Shown here piece after piece: positions 1-9,998 of a DNA stretch of 14,166 bases. The stretch is from Smittium mucronatum. Taxonomy: Eukaryota; Kickxellomycota; Harpellomycetes; Harpellales; Legeriomycetaceae. Where the stretch lies: positions 1 to 14,166 of the forward strand of contig LSSL01001423.1 in NCBI GenBank assembly GCA_001953115.1, in the 5' to 3' direction. The position numbers and the translations under genes are program-made. The stretch's first letter is position 1. The number at the start of each line of letters is the position of its first letter. The notes beneath the pieces were generated by a model. It saw only the letters and a list, made by a program, of their open reading frames with translations, was not told where the DNA came from and searched no databases.

Positions 1-3000
1 TTATTTTATTGATAAAAATCATATTTTTAATTTTTTTTATTCAATATTCTTTTTAGATTATTTCTTTTCCAGAGAAAATAATATTAATAAGCACATTAAA
101 ATCATTCGGAAGACTATGGTAGATATCCAGTCATCGAAATTTCGAATTTATCTAATTTAAGAGTTTTTTAAATAACCTCCAATCTATTTAAACAACATTT
201 TCTTTTTTAAAATACTTTTTTTTAAAAAAAGTAGTTTCATTAACTAATATAATGCGATTATTAAACGATTTTGATAAATTCAGAATCAGTAATCATCAAA
301 AATCACTATCCTTTTAGTAAATAAATATTATTTTGTTCAAAAAAGAAGATATACCACTAAAATTCACGATTTTTTAGAAATTTTATTTGGTCTTCACCAT
401 TTTTTTAAATCAAAAAACAAAATTTAGTTGAGGAGATTATTTTTTTTTGAATGGCAGAAATTTTTTTGAATTGTTTATTCTTCAAGCATGTTGCATAATC
501 GCACAAAAACACTTTGCCTATTTAGAACCTAATTGTAAATAAATTATAGAAAAAAGTGATGAGAAAAAAAATATTAACCCCGGATTTTGTAAAAGTAGAA
601 ATTTATTTTTAGGAATTTTGGAAATTAAAGCTTCGGATAACAATTTTTTCGATTAGAAAGTGGTTTTTAATACTTTAAAAATTTTCAATTTTTCAAAATG
701 AATCCTTATTATTTTTGATATATTCATGAAGATATTATAAAAAAGACTATAAAATTTAAATTTATAGATAGCATATTAATGTATTTCTAAATTTTTTTAA
801 AATATCTTATAAATGAGATTTATTCTGTTCAAAATTTCTTCTCTATCCTATTAAATTTTCTTAACTTTTTTTATGAAAAATTCTCCATTTATCAGAAATC
901 TGCCTATTTCCACTATAAAAAAAATGCAAAAAATTAAAATTTGAAATCCAACATGTTATTTGCAATAAATTTAAATATTTAGTGAAGTTATTTCTAAAAA
1001 CTTCAGTTGTTGATCTGTTTTTTTTTGGTTGTTTTGATTACATTGGATACCAGAAATTTACCCTAAAGGTCTCTGTATTAAAATTTGTATAGCACCTGCT
1101 GTTTTTGTAGTGGAATTGAAAATGCGATAAGCTTGATGAATTTCAAATTAATAATAGATGTAGCTTTATTAATCCCAAAAAAATATACAAATATATCTAA
1201 AAATATCTTTCTTTTTATTATAGAGATATCACCAAGGCAAAATGAGCTATTATTAAGTGTCACTATCATTATTAGTATAGAAAAACTTGCTCTCAAAATC
1301 ATATATTTTACATATATATGTAAATTTTTTGACAATAATTCAGCTTTGAAAAGCTTTTTAGTTAAAAATATTTTTAAACTAAATTAATTTTATATGTGTT
1401 TATTAGAAATTTTCTATGAATTTTTTTTTATTTATACTTGATTTTCAGAATTTTATTTACTAATTTAATATTTTCCTAATATTTATCATGTAAATCAGGG
1501 ACTTTTTTTTGTTACAAAATCTCTTATATCATCTTATGTCAATATTTTTGAGTATAATTTTTTATTTTTATGTCCGGAAAGAGTATTATAAAAAAAAAAG
1601 TTGGGATATTTCTATTCCTAATATTTTCACCTTTTATTTCAATTTTCAAATTCTTGCAATAAAACCCTTGAATTTATTTAAGAATTATTTCCATACACCT
1701 TTTCAAAAAAATTTAGAAAAATTTAAACCTATTTAGGAAAAAGTGAAATCAATTTGGAGAAAAATAAAGTTGAATCGAAAAAATACTAATCAATTTGAAA
1801 TAAATTAAAAGTTAATTGGGTAAAAAGAAAATTATAATTAGATTTCGAAAAAATTATAATTTTTTGAGATGGAAATTCATAAAACTGAGATTTTTTTATC
1901 TAAAAATATCTTTTATGAAATTTAACTTATAAAAATAATACTTTCAAAAATTTTCTTGTCTATCAAATCTCAAATATAGAAATTTATTTGCAAAAAAAAA
2001 AAGTTTCCATTTAAATTATTGAAACAGGTTTTTTCTCCAATAAGTTATAAGTTAGTATATAATATAATTTATCAGCTCGTTAATTATGAGTTCATTGTAT
2101 CAAAATATACTTTTTATTAAACGTTGTTTTTTAATGTGAATTATTCATAAGTATAAGAACTTAACTGCCAAAAAAAGTTTTCTATTGATTAAATTTTTTC
2201 ATAAAATATTAATAATTAAAAAATTACAGTGAAAAAATATTCTTTTAAGCTAAAAGTCATAACACTGATTTTAGCATATAATTTACTTGTTTTAATGTGG
2301 TTAAAAACTAAATAAACTAAAAGTATCTTACTCAGAAATTAGGGGTTAAATATAAAAGATAAACAAAATATGACAGATAAGATGTAATAAAGGGCTCCAA
2401 AATTAGTATTTTTTTTCAATATTGGTAAGCAAAAATAAAAACACATCTTTTAATACATATAATTGGATAAAATAAGAAGATATTTACCCTAAAAAAAGTG
2501 GTGTGGATACAATCTGATCCGAAAAATTATCTGAATCCCACTTGTTTTTTAGTCGAAAAACTAATGTAAAAATCTCTGTATACTTTAAAAAGATTATATA
2601 ATTTTTTTTTGATATATTTTTATTTTCTGGTTAGCAAAAAAACCACATTTATGAACTTAAATTTCAGTTCCTTTAATGTAAAAAAACATAAGTTGAGCCG
2701 TCACAAGCAATTTAATAAACAACAAGGGAAATCATAGATGTTATTTATGTAAATATATGCAATATTATAGATCTTAAAATGTTTTTATTTACATATATGA
2801 AAGCTTCTTGAAATTTTTTATTTTAAAAAGCTGGTAATAGTTCCAAAAAAGGCGCTCAAAAGTGGTTAAACTTCCTAAAAACAGAGGGGTAAACTTTTAA
2901 ATGTCATCTATATTTACACATTGGTTCTATTGAATTTTTTTTTATAAAGAAAGTTACTGTAAATCAGACTGAAACTGGTGGATAATTAGACTGATTGATC

Positions 3001-6000
3001 AGTTCATACAATTTCGTATATTAAAAACAATTATTTTATTGATTTTTTGTACCAATAAATTTCATGGAAAAATAGGGAAAGCTATTTTTGGTTTATGAAG
3101 GAGTCTAGCTTTTGTATTTCAATCCTAATTCACCATATCTTAATCCCATATAAATTTTTTTGAGCACAATCAAATCCCAAAAAAAAAATCTTAAAATTTT
3201 ATTATTTTGAACAATAAGGGTCCAAATGGTGAATGCAAAAAAGTCAAATAGTCTACAAGAATAATAGGGAAGAAAATTTATATATCTTTCGTTTGTTTCA
3301 CACCAGAAATGGACCTAATATTTGTAAATCATAACCAATAATTTTTTTCAGATGCTTTCCAACTCGTGGTCATGAGATTTCGTGATTGTTTTTTTTTTTA
3401 AAATTTATTCGTTACTTTGCAAAATTTTTTTTGCCTTTTTTAATTTTTTTTTACTTATATACAATAGCTTTTTACTTAATTTCAAATTGATTGGATTTTT
3501 TACAATTAATTTTTTTTTTCTAAATTATTATCGCTTTTTCCCGATTTTATTTAAAAAAGTTGTAATTAGTCTTAATATCGATATTTTTACAAACTTAGGA
3601 ATATCTACCAGCCAAATAAAAGAATTTTCTGGAGTAGGGGTGCATGTTGCTATATTTTTACTCGAGAAATAACTTCAGATATACCCACACGGAAATAATG
3701 AATTTTTTTGTAGCTTTTTAGAAATATTCTTGAGTGAATAATCCATAAATATTTAATTAATTTTATTCTTTAATTAAAAATGTTCTTGAGATTCACAATA
3801 TTTTTTCAATTTTTAAGTTCAGAATATTCGAATATTTTCCACATAATAAAGAATATTTTTCAACTTAAAAAAATTAATCATTAAAAAAATTAAATCAAAT
3901 TAATTTTTAAAGAAGTGATTTTCAAGAAAAATCTGGATGATGGAAATTATTTTTGGATAGGCTTAAATTTTTTTAGAATCAATTGATTTAATGTAAAAAT
4001 TATTTTAACAATAATTTATTAGAAAATTTTTATTTTAGGGTTAAGATATAAAGGAGACTATTATTATTTATTTATTCCAGAGTTGATGGTACAAAAATGG
4101 GCTCCATTTTTTGCTGCTACATAAAAATATTAACACAATTTATATAAGAATAAATAAATGGGAGCTTACACCCGTATTATCAAGCTTATAAGTAATTATA
4201 AACAAAACTGGGCTAAAGCACACATTTTGTGCTCATGGTTTTTATTTTATTTTTTACCAATAAAAGATCTTAAATACCCCATATTAACATACAAATAATA
4301 AGAAATATTTTCATCTGAAGTCTAATTTAGGTTAACTATACGTTTGATTCTTTTAAAAACTTTTTTCTTTAAAATGTGAAAATAAGTAGCCAATTCTAAA
4401 TTTTATAATATTGAGAGTGTTTATTTGAAGCTTTGGTCAATATATCAATAATTTTTAATCACGAAATTTTTTTTTGCCCCCATATTGCCAATTAAAACTA
4501 CCTTAGATATAATATGAATTTTATGTTAGCTTCACGATATTTCAAATAACCCACTCCATATTTCCTAATTTGGAAACTTATAAAAGTATAATAGAAAATT
4601 TTCTACATTCATAGAAAACCCTATTTAGAAAAGTTGGGATTATTAGCCATCTTAGAAAGGGTTAAATTAAATAAAAACTAAATAAAATTAGTTCATATGT
4701 TTTTAATATTAATACGGAATATTTGAAAAGGTTTATTGGCAAAAAATGATTTTTTTTTGTGTCAGCGCATATTTTGTTTAAAAAAATGTAGATTTTGTAC
4801 AAATAATTTTAATAAGTTCTTAATGTGATAAATAAGGGTGAATGGAGTTTTTGGCTGAAAAAGGGTTTAATATAAAAAATTTATCTAATGATATCCAACA
4901 AATATTATTCCACTAAAAAAACAAAACTGTAAGTAGAAATTTTTTTATTGAAAATCCGAGAAAATATTATTTGAGCTTTTCCTATAATATTAGTGATCTG
5001 TTTTGTGAATGTGTCTAATAATTCAAGTTCAATTACAATATGAATATATAGCTTTATTTCTTCAGAATTTATGTCAAAATACGATTTATTTAATAATTAG
5101 CCGAAATAAAAATAAAAATAAAATGTTTTTTTATAAAAAAAATTATTAGTAAATAAATAAATAGTATTTTTGAGCTTTTAGATATTATATAGTATAGCCT
5201 ATATCCTCAAAAATGTTATAATATTTTAATTTATGTATGTTTATAGCTTAATTAGCATAATTTAGAGAGTTTTTGAAGGAATATATATCAAATGACACAT
5301 ATTACATATTAATATAAATTTTAATGATATAATACCATATTTTTACTATAAAAAGATATTGAAGTAATAAAAAAAGTGACAAATAGAACCTTGAAATAGC
5401 AAATTTATATATTTAAATGCATCAAAAAACCCATAAATATTCCAACTAAGGTCATAAATGCCAAGTTGAGATATATTGAAAATACATTGAAACAAAGCCA
5501 TTCAAATGAAACAGTGGCAGTAAAATATCAATGTTTATGAGTATTAGATAGAAGAAATCATTGAGTTCTTAGTAAAGGAATACAGATATACAAAAGTGAC
5601 AGTACCAAAATACATATAAAGGTGTCTTATTTTCAGCATATTATATAAAAAAAGCTCATTTCAGTATAAATATTCAAACATTCAAGTCATCTTTCTTAAA
5701 CTTTTTAAATTTTCTTGAATAAAATATTAAAATTACTTCACTTTTGTAAATATTCTTTTTCTTCAAAAAATTTATCTATAGAAAAGCAGACAAATTAATT
5801 GAGGTAATTTTCGTAAAAAAATCCCTTTTATAAATAAAATTTATTTTAATTGCTAATATAATTTAACTTAATGCATAAATTTCTATTCCTGCATAACGAT
5901 TGCAAATATAAACTAGATAAATATGTACCCAGTATGAGAGCCACATCTGAAACCAATAAAATGAATATATTTTATGCTTTTAAAAAATTTGCTTAATGTG

Positions 6001-6117
6001 ATAGAATTGATACTAGTCGAATGTGCAGTTTTTTATACTGGGATGATTTTAGAACATTTGAAACACCCGCGCGATAATTATATGCCAAAAAATACTAGAT
6101 ATGAAATAATTAAGATT
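1..6117. other. AT-rich gene-free stretch
   Basis: This stretch is composed almost entirely of A/T-rich sequence with many runs of A or T longer than seven bases. The longest apparent reading frames (1085-1387 plus, 1078-1335 minus, 1509-1736 plus, 3382-3672 plus) translate into low-complexity Phe/Leu/Ile/Lys/Asn strings with no motif, as expected from poly-A/T composition, and I do not call them genes. I saw no tRNA-like B box, no recognisable transposase or RT motif and no long repeat here. Short hairpins and period-6 A/T repeats (for example around 5104-5123) are within what such composition gives by chance. It reads as intergenic or heterochromatic DNA, or very old unrecognisable transposon sequence. 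Confidence 0.6.
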
Positions 6118-6525
6118 TCAGATGTGTAAAATTTATACTAGTAAATGAGAATAAATATCTCTTTGAAGCTGCAGTTTCAAATTCAAATCTGGGTCAAAGC
6201 TTTGATCATCATCACTGATATTCACCTCTCTAGAATCCAACAAATACTGAGTGCAGCTATTGCTCCCCCGCTCCAGGTATCTATTTTCACCAGTTACTCG
6301 CTATATTTATAGTGCAAAACTTTTGTAAAACCTCCTAAGTATTAATAAAAAGTGAGAAAAACATCGGAGATTAGGATCCTAATCTAAAAAAAGAACAAGT
6401 AAAGAAGGTAATATATAAAAAATGACAGGTTCCCCAACTGGGTTTACAGATGGTTCTAAGCCATTATCCAAAGTAAGTTCTTATGTGGAGATGGGTGCCT
6501 AAGCATCACTACCACTAACTTCAGC
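6118..6525 (-). pseudogene. possible decayed coding island, unidentified
   Basis: This island is visibly less AT-rich than its surroundings. On the minus strand one frame runs from 6525 down to a TGA at 6118-6120 with six in-frame TAA/TAG codons and no earlier TGA. Its best part is the 55-codon open stretch 6300-6136, which contains a hydrophilic, acidic segment (VNISDDDQSFDPDLNLKLQ). Minus-strand sequence around 6385 (pyrimidine tract then TTTTTTTAG) and 6526 (TATTTTAG) resembles 3' splice acceptors, so short exons of a real gene are an alternative. I recognise no family. Another minus-strand frame over the same bases is also fairly open, so even the frame is uncertain. The count of in-frame stops is close to what random AT-rich DNA would give, so this may be nothing. 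Confidence 0.2.
6368..6385. repeat. 18-bp perfect palindrome
   Basis: AGATTAGGATCCTAATCT reads the same on both strands and is centred on a GGATCC. It lies inside the less AT-rich island, directly beside the possible pyrimidine-tract splice acceptor on the minus strand. One palindrome of this length in 14 kb of AT-rich sequence is not surprising. Confidence 0.5.
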
Positions 6526-8697
6526 CTAAAATATCAATAAAAAAAAAATCCAAAAACGGATCCCTAGGTTTATTCAATGTAATTTATAAACGCATAGTAT
6601 TGAATAAACATGTCATAGCAATATCTGGGCTATTTTAAACACAAATATATATAAATTAAATTAGTATAAAGACTTATGCTAAAGGGTAATTATTCATGCC
6701 ACGAATTACTTTTATAGAATTAAATATCACTAGAAACTGATTCCACCATCAACTTGGTAGAAAAAATTTATAAACATAAAATAAAATTGACCAAAATTTT
6801 CTGAATAAAAAAATAACTAATCTAAATAACTGATAAATTTATAAATAAATTCAATAGAGCTAAGAATTCGAGAGTATACAAAGGGATCAATTAATCTATG
6901 AATAAGAATAAGCAGCTTAATACTATAATAAAGAAAACAAAAACTAAACTACAAATCTTTTACAACATTAAATATATCTTAATATGATAATTTTCTGTCG
7001 AATAAAAATTTTATTTTAGAAACAATGTTTCAGAGAAAAATATTCTTATTACGGTATCATTTTTTGGATTGCATATATATATTCCCATATATCCACAGTA
7101 TTTTATATATTCTCTTTTTTGTCCTCTTCTTAGTGGTTTAAAACCAAATTTATATTCTTTTTAAAATTTTTATGATTAGGAGAAATGTTAAAAGGAATAT
7201 TAGATGCCTTTCTTCACCACCAAAAAATATTTCCTTAAAATTTTCACTCGATTTCATTTATACAACACTCAAATGTTTTTTTCCCTTTCGCAATCAAATT
7301 TAGGAGAATTATTGTGTATTTGAGTTAATCTCGTAGTTTAAGAGATATAAATTATTTTTAAAATTAAAAAAAAAATCATTGTCGAATAATAATATCATTT
7401 GTGATTGTAACTGATGATTCATAGTTTTAACTCATCATGTGATATAATTATTTAAAATCAAATGTTACTCTGAAAGTTTTGTATAATTGCCGATAATATA
7501 ATATAATATAATACAATAACGGAAATTATGATAGTGTGAGTTGGTCTAAAAAACAAATGGGAAATATAATTATTTTATAGAAACATTATGATTCTTCACA
7601 ATCATGTAGTATAGATTTATCGAAGGGTTTATTTTTCCTCGCAAAATAATTATACAGTATGGGTTTTTGAATAATGTGCTTATAAAATTATATATTTAAT
7701 AGATATCAGAATGAGAATTAAAAAATAGAACGATGAATCTTAAAACAGGATATTTTGAGGAATATTTTTACTTTTTTTTGTAGTAATTTAAATACTATTG
7801 TTTACACTTTGTATCCCCGATAGTGCTTTACTATTTTAATAGCTATTTAAGTATTGATAAAATAAATATGAAATTTTTTATAAGAAAACTTTTTTAGGAA
7901 TAAAAGCTTATTTAAGGCAAGTGGTATTTAACAGAATGTACGTATTACTTTTCCTGATTGATCCTCAAAAATAGAAATAGATTTATATGTACCAAATATT
8001 AGATAAATATATGAAACCAATAAGATATAATGATTTTGTGTGTGTAATCCGTATGAATACTGAGATTGAATTTTCATTAGTAAAATTTTCAATATTTCCT
8101 GCTGCAGATATTTAAGAATAATGCAAAACTCTTAAACACAAATGGCTTACCCGAAAATCCTAATATGCAAAAAGTAGTAGAAAATAATAATAAATAAACT
8201 TTAAATAATGAAATAAACTGTTTATATCGCACTATACTACAGGATATCGTATAGTTGCATATATAAAACCCTAGTTCTTAAAGAATTTTTATTAATTATA
8301 ATTATTTTCTTGAGAGCGTATCTTTTCACTCTTTGTTTGATATTTGTGTTATTAATTCAGAAGTATATTATAAAATATAAAGAATTATTAATTTATATTA
8401 TTAAAATTAACTATTGAGATAAAGAATTTCTAGATCAAAAATCTTTCATCCCCTGAATTATAGTTGTCACATCCACTTATTTAAACCATTCATAGTTTAA
8501 TATTATGAGATATAAGTGCGCTTTAAGCGACAGGATTATGACTAGCTATTTTTAGAGATTTGCAGGAACTACATATAAAAAATTAAAATAGCAAATTGAT
8601 TTAATTAACATACGTGTCTTTATGTCAATATCTTACAATACAAAAACACGTGTAAAAATGAAAATATAATATTATTAATTTTTAATGATTATATAAT
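6526..8697. other. AT-rich intergenic stretch upstream of the tRNA array
   Basis: There is no gene-like reading frame, RNA gene or transposon motif here. It contains one pentanucleotide microsatellite (7493-7513) and an inverted repeat with 7-bp arms (ACTATAC at 8231-8237, GTATAGT at 8249-8255, 11-nt loop). Sequence immediately before the first tRNA (about 8650-8697) is A/T-only in character, which is typical of tRNA gene flanks and offers TATA-like motifs, but no specific upstream promoter element can be defended. Confidence 0.5.
7493..7513. repeat. (ATAAT)n microsatellite, about 4 copies
   Basis: Four perfect tandem copies of ATAAT plus one further base occur here. It is a simple repeat of the kind expected from replication slippage in AT-rich intergenic DNA. 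Confidence 0.8.
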
Positions 8698-8771
8698 GAT
8701 TTCTTGGTGTAGATGGTTATCACGTCTGTCTAACACACAGACGGTCGCCGGTTCGAGTCCGGCAGAAATCA
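8698..8771 (+). tRNA. tRNA-Val (anticodon AAC)
   Basis: The cloverleaf is complete. The acceptor stem GATTTCT pairs perfectly with AGAAATC, and the D arm is GTG...CAC with the TGGTGTAG...GGTTATCAC signature of eukaryotic tRNA-Val. The anticodon stem TCTGT/ACAGA carries loop CTAACAC (anticodon AAC), and the T arm is GCCGG/CCGGC with B box GGTTCGAGTCC at 8750-8760. Position 73 is A, as usual for tRNA-Val. There is no intron and no encoded CCA. The three bases before the gene (AAT, 8695-8697) can pair with ATT at 8771-8773, extending the acceptor helix to 10 bp and including the 2-nt spacer to the next gene. It is the first gene of a tight three-tRNA array, so its internal A and B boxes could drive the whole transcript. 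It decodes GTT and, after inosine modification, probably GTC/GTA. Confidence 0.97.
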
Positions 8772-8773
8772 TT

Positions 8774-8855
8774 GTCGGTGTGTCCGAGTGGTTAAGGAGA
8801 TAGATTAGAAATCTATTGGGCTCTGCCCGCACAGGTTCAAATCCTGTCGCCGACG
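8774..8855 (+). tRNA. tRNA-Ser (anticodon AGA)
   Basis: This is a class II tRNA of 82 nt. The acceptor GTCGGTG pairs with CGCCGAC, including one T-G wobble. The D arm contains CCGAGTGGTTAAGG, the classic eukaryotic tRNA-Ser signature. The anticodon stem ATAGA/TCTAT holds loop TTAGAAA (anticodon AGA). A long variable arm (GGGC TCT GCCC core) is followed by T arm ACAGG/CCTGT with B box GGTTCAAATCC at 8834-8844. The discriminator is G, the usual serine identity base. There is no intron and no CCA. It begins 2 nt after tRNA-Val and ends 2 nt before tRNA-Lys, with no T4 run on either side, so independent termination before the next gene is unlikely. It decodes UCU and related codons after A34-to-I modification. 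Confidence 0.97.
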
Positions 8856-8857
8856 TA

Positions 8858-8930
8858 GCCCGGCTAGCTCAATCGGTAGAGCGTGAGACTCTTAATCTCA
8901 AGGCTGCGGGTTCGACCCCCGCGTTGGGCT
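8858..8930 (+). tRNA. tRNA-Lys (anticodon CTT)
   Basis: The acceptor GCCCGGC pairs with GTTGGGC through two G-T wobbles, exactly the pattern of eukaryotic tRNA-Lys(CTT). The D arm is TAGCTCAATCGGTAGAGC, the anticodon stem TGAGA/TCTCA has loop CTCTTAA (anticodon CTT), and the T arm GCGGG/CCCGC has B box GGTTCGACCCC at 8909-8919. There is no intron and no CCA. The base at position 73 is T, whereas eukaryotic tRNA-Lys normally has G. A8857 can pair with T8930, giving an optional 8-bp acceptor and leaving G8931 as the overhang. It is the last gene of the array and is followed within 12 nt by a T4 Pol III terminator. Confidence 0.97.
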
Positions 8931-8941
8931 GATATTATTCA

Positions 8942-8945
8942 TTTT
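8942..8945 (+). terminator. RNA polymerase III T-run terminator of the tRNA array
   Basis: TTTT lies 12 nt after the last base of tRNA-Lys. There is no T4 run from the start of tRNA-Val to this point, so this is the first possible Pol III stop and it supports one transcript carrying all three tRNAs. Four Ts is near the minimum for efficient termination in many eukaryotes. Confidence 0.75.
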
Positions 8946-8964
8946 ATAATTTCAATTAGTGTCC

Positions 8965-9138
8965 TTATGTCAGAGAGACGAACTGTCCAAAAAAACAAGT
9001 AGTTCCGTTTGTGCCCCTGAACAAAAACTCACATTTTGGTTTCACTCTTGGAACGGAAAAACATTGTTGAAAATAAAAAAACTCATCTCCGAAAATAATT
9101 AGGTAGCGGTTCCTACAGGTTCGGAGAAAAAAATTTTC
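8965..9138 (-). pseudogene. short open frame in a less AT-rich island, unidentified
   Basis: On the minus strand 57 codons are open between a TGA (9139-9141) and a TAA (8965-8967). There is no start codon near the upstream end. The peptide is mixed in composition rather than poly-A/T-derived (for example CFSVPRVKPKCEFLF and FRGTNGTTCFFGQF), and this stretch is noticeably less AT-rich than its flanks. No family is recognised. Since the other decayed frames out to 10503 also lie on the minus strand, it may be another fragment of transposon-derived coding sequence. It could equally be chance, or structured RNA sequence (see the hairpins at 9087-9140). Confidence 0.2.
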
Positions 9139-9140
9139 TC
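9087..9140. other. two overlapping hairpins
   Basis: CTCCGAA (9087-9093) pairs with TTCGGAG (9120-9126), enclosing a smaller GTAG/CTAC stem (9103-9106 with 9113-9116). A second stem, GAGAAAA (9124-9130) with TTTTCTC (9134-9140), shares bases 9124-9126 with the first, so the two are mutually exclusive at their junction. They lie about 160 nt downstream of the tRNA array. No known small RNA family is recognised; I searched by eye for U6, U1, U2, U4, U5 and 5S signatures without success. Confidence 0.3.
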
Positions 9141-9141
9141 A

Positions 9142-9418
9142 CTTAATTATTACAACGCTGGAAGATGAAGAAAATTCCATAGGATCAAAATTAGAAAAAA
9201 AATCCCAAAAATTTAAAAAATAATTCTTATTGGATAGCTGAAAAAATTCCAGAATGTTTATTCATTTTATAAACTTTATCCAATAAAAACTCATTTATCT
9301 ATAAATTTTCTTAATTCTTACCCATAAACAAGAACGAAAAATAAAAAAAACCAAGTGCAGATTTTTTATTGTCGATTTTATATAAAAATAAAAGTCTTGC
9401 ATTAAGTTAAACCTAAGT
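9142..9418. other. AT-rich sequence without features
   Basis: This stretch is mostly A/T-rich. A minus-strand frame ending here (from 9480) is low-complexity and has no motif. Nothing functional is seen. Confidence 0.4.
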
Positions 9419-9752
9419 TTAAGCAATACGAGAAATAATATTGAACCTTGCTCGGCGCTCCATTTGGGAGTCTGTGGCATCTACAACTGTTTTCAAAAAC
9501 TAAAATAGTCTATCCAATGACGCGATATGATGTTTAGGTGTTTGAGGACCCAAATGAGTGTCGGAGGCTTGTAGTGTCACTGAATTTCTTGTCTTTTAAA
9601 GTTCTTAAGACGAGGGGTCTCAGTTTTTTATCCATGACCATGAGAATATTTATGATTTCTAACTACATCTTATTATCACACCAAACTCCTCTAGTTTTAG
9701 GGCTGACTATCATTTTTGCTAATTCTGATTTGATTTGTGATACATAGTAAAT
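9419..9752 (-). pseudogene. decayed unidentified coding sequence
   Basis: Two minus-strand frames succeed each other. The first (9752 to a TAA at 9534-9536) has a single in-frame TAG at 9663-9665 and reads as a basic, hydrophilic peptide: SELAKMIVSPKTRGVWCDNK, then after the stop LEIINILMVMDKKLRPLVLR and LKDKKFSDTTSLRHSFG. The second frame overlaps it and continues to a TAA at 9419-9421, including QTPKHHIASLDRLF and, after another TAG, VVDATDSQMERRARFNIIS. The simplest reading is one gene broken by a frameshift near 9550-9600 plus nonsense changes. The RG-W-D/N pattern is reminiscent of Myb/SANT-like or helix-turn-helix domains found in transposases and their partner proteins, but this is only a resemblance and I do not assign a family. 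The complementary plus-strand frame (9538-9747) is more hydrophobic and looks like its shadow. It lies downstream of, and in the same orientation as, the hAT relic at 9999-10503. Confidence 0.4.
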
Positions 9753-9998
9753 TTAACTATTTTTTATAAATAATTTCGTTCTAAAATAATTTTATAAAAA
9801 ATTAATAAATATATAAAAAAAAATTTCCAAAAAATTTATTTATTAATTTAAACCTCTGTACGAAAAATGTAAAAAAAAAACCAGTTTCAATTCTTTATAA
9901 AAACTCTATCTAATATTATTTTGAAAACTTTATTAATTTAATATTAATTAATGAGGCAGTTTCAGATTGAATTTCAAAAATATACTTTAATAAATGTG
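9753..9998. other. AT-rich sequence without features
   Basis: The sequence is nearly pure A/T with poly-A runs. It separates the unidentified minus-strand relic from the hAT relic. Terminal inverted repeats of the hAT element could lie here, but I could not identify any. Confidence 0.4.

Noticed and set aside
1078..1387. Overlapping open frames on both strands (85 and 100 codons)
   Set aside because: They are mutual shadows in AT-rich sequence with low-complexity products and no recognisable family or upstream signal.
1509..1736. 75-codon plus-strand open frame
   Set aside because: It is Phe/Tyr/Lys/Asn-rich low-complexity sequence using a non-ATG start; no coding evidence.
3382..3672. 96-codon plus-strand open frame
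   Set aside because: It starts with GTG and is mostly Phe/Leu/Ile from T-runs; there is no motif, and the composition is explained by poly-T.
8231..8255. 7-bp inverted repeat upstream of the tRNAs as a regulatory element
   Set aside because: Arms of this length are common by chance in AT-rich sequence, and it is more than 400 bp from the tRNA array.
8698..8930. Organellar or giant-virus origin for the tRNA array
   Set aside because: The three genes match eukaryotic nuclear tRNA signatures closely, no organellar or viral genes are nearby, and the flanks are gene-poor and transposon-bearing.
9295..9480. Minus-strand 61-codon open frame
   Set aside because: Only its first part overlaps less AT-rich sequence; that part is better read in another minus-strand frame, and the rest is low-complexity.
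9538..9747. Plus-strand 69-codon open frame
   Set aside because: It is the antisense shadow of the more protein-like minus-strand relic at 9419-9752.
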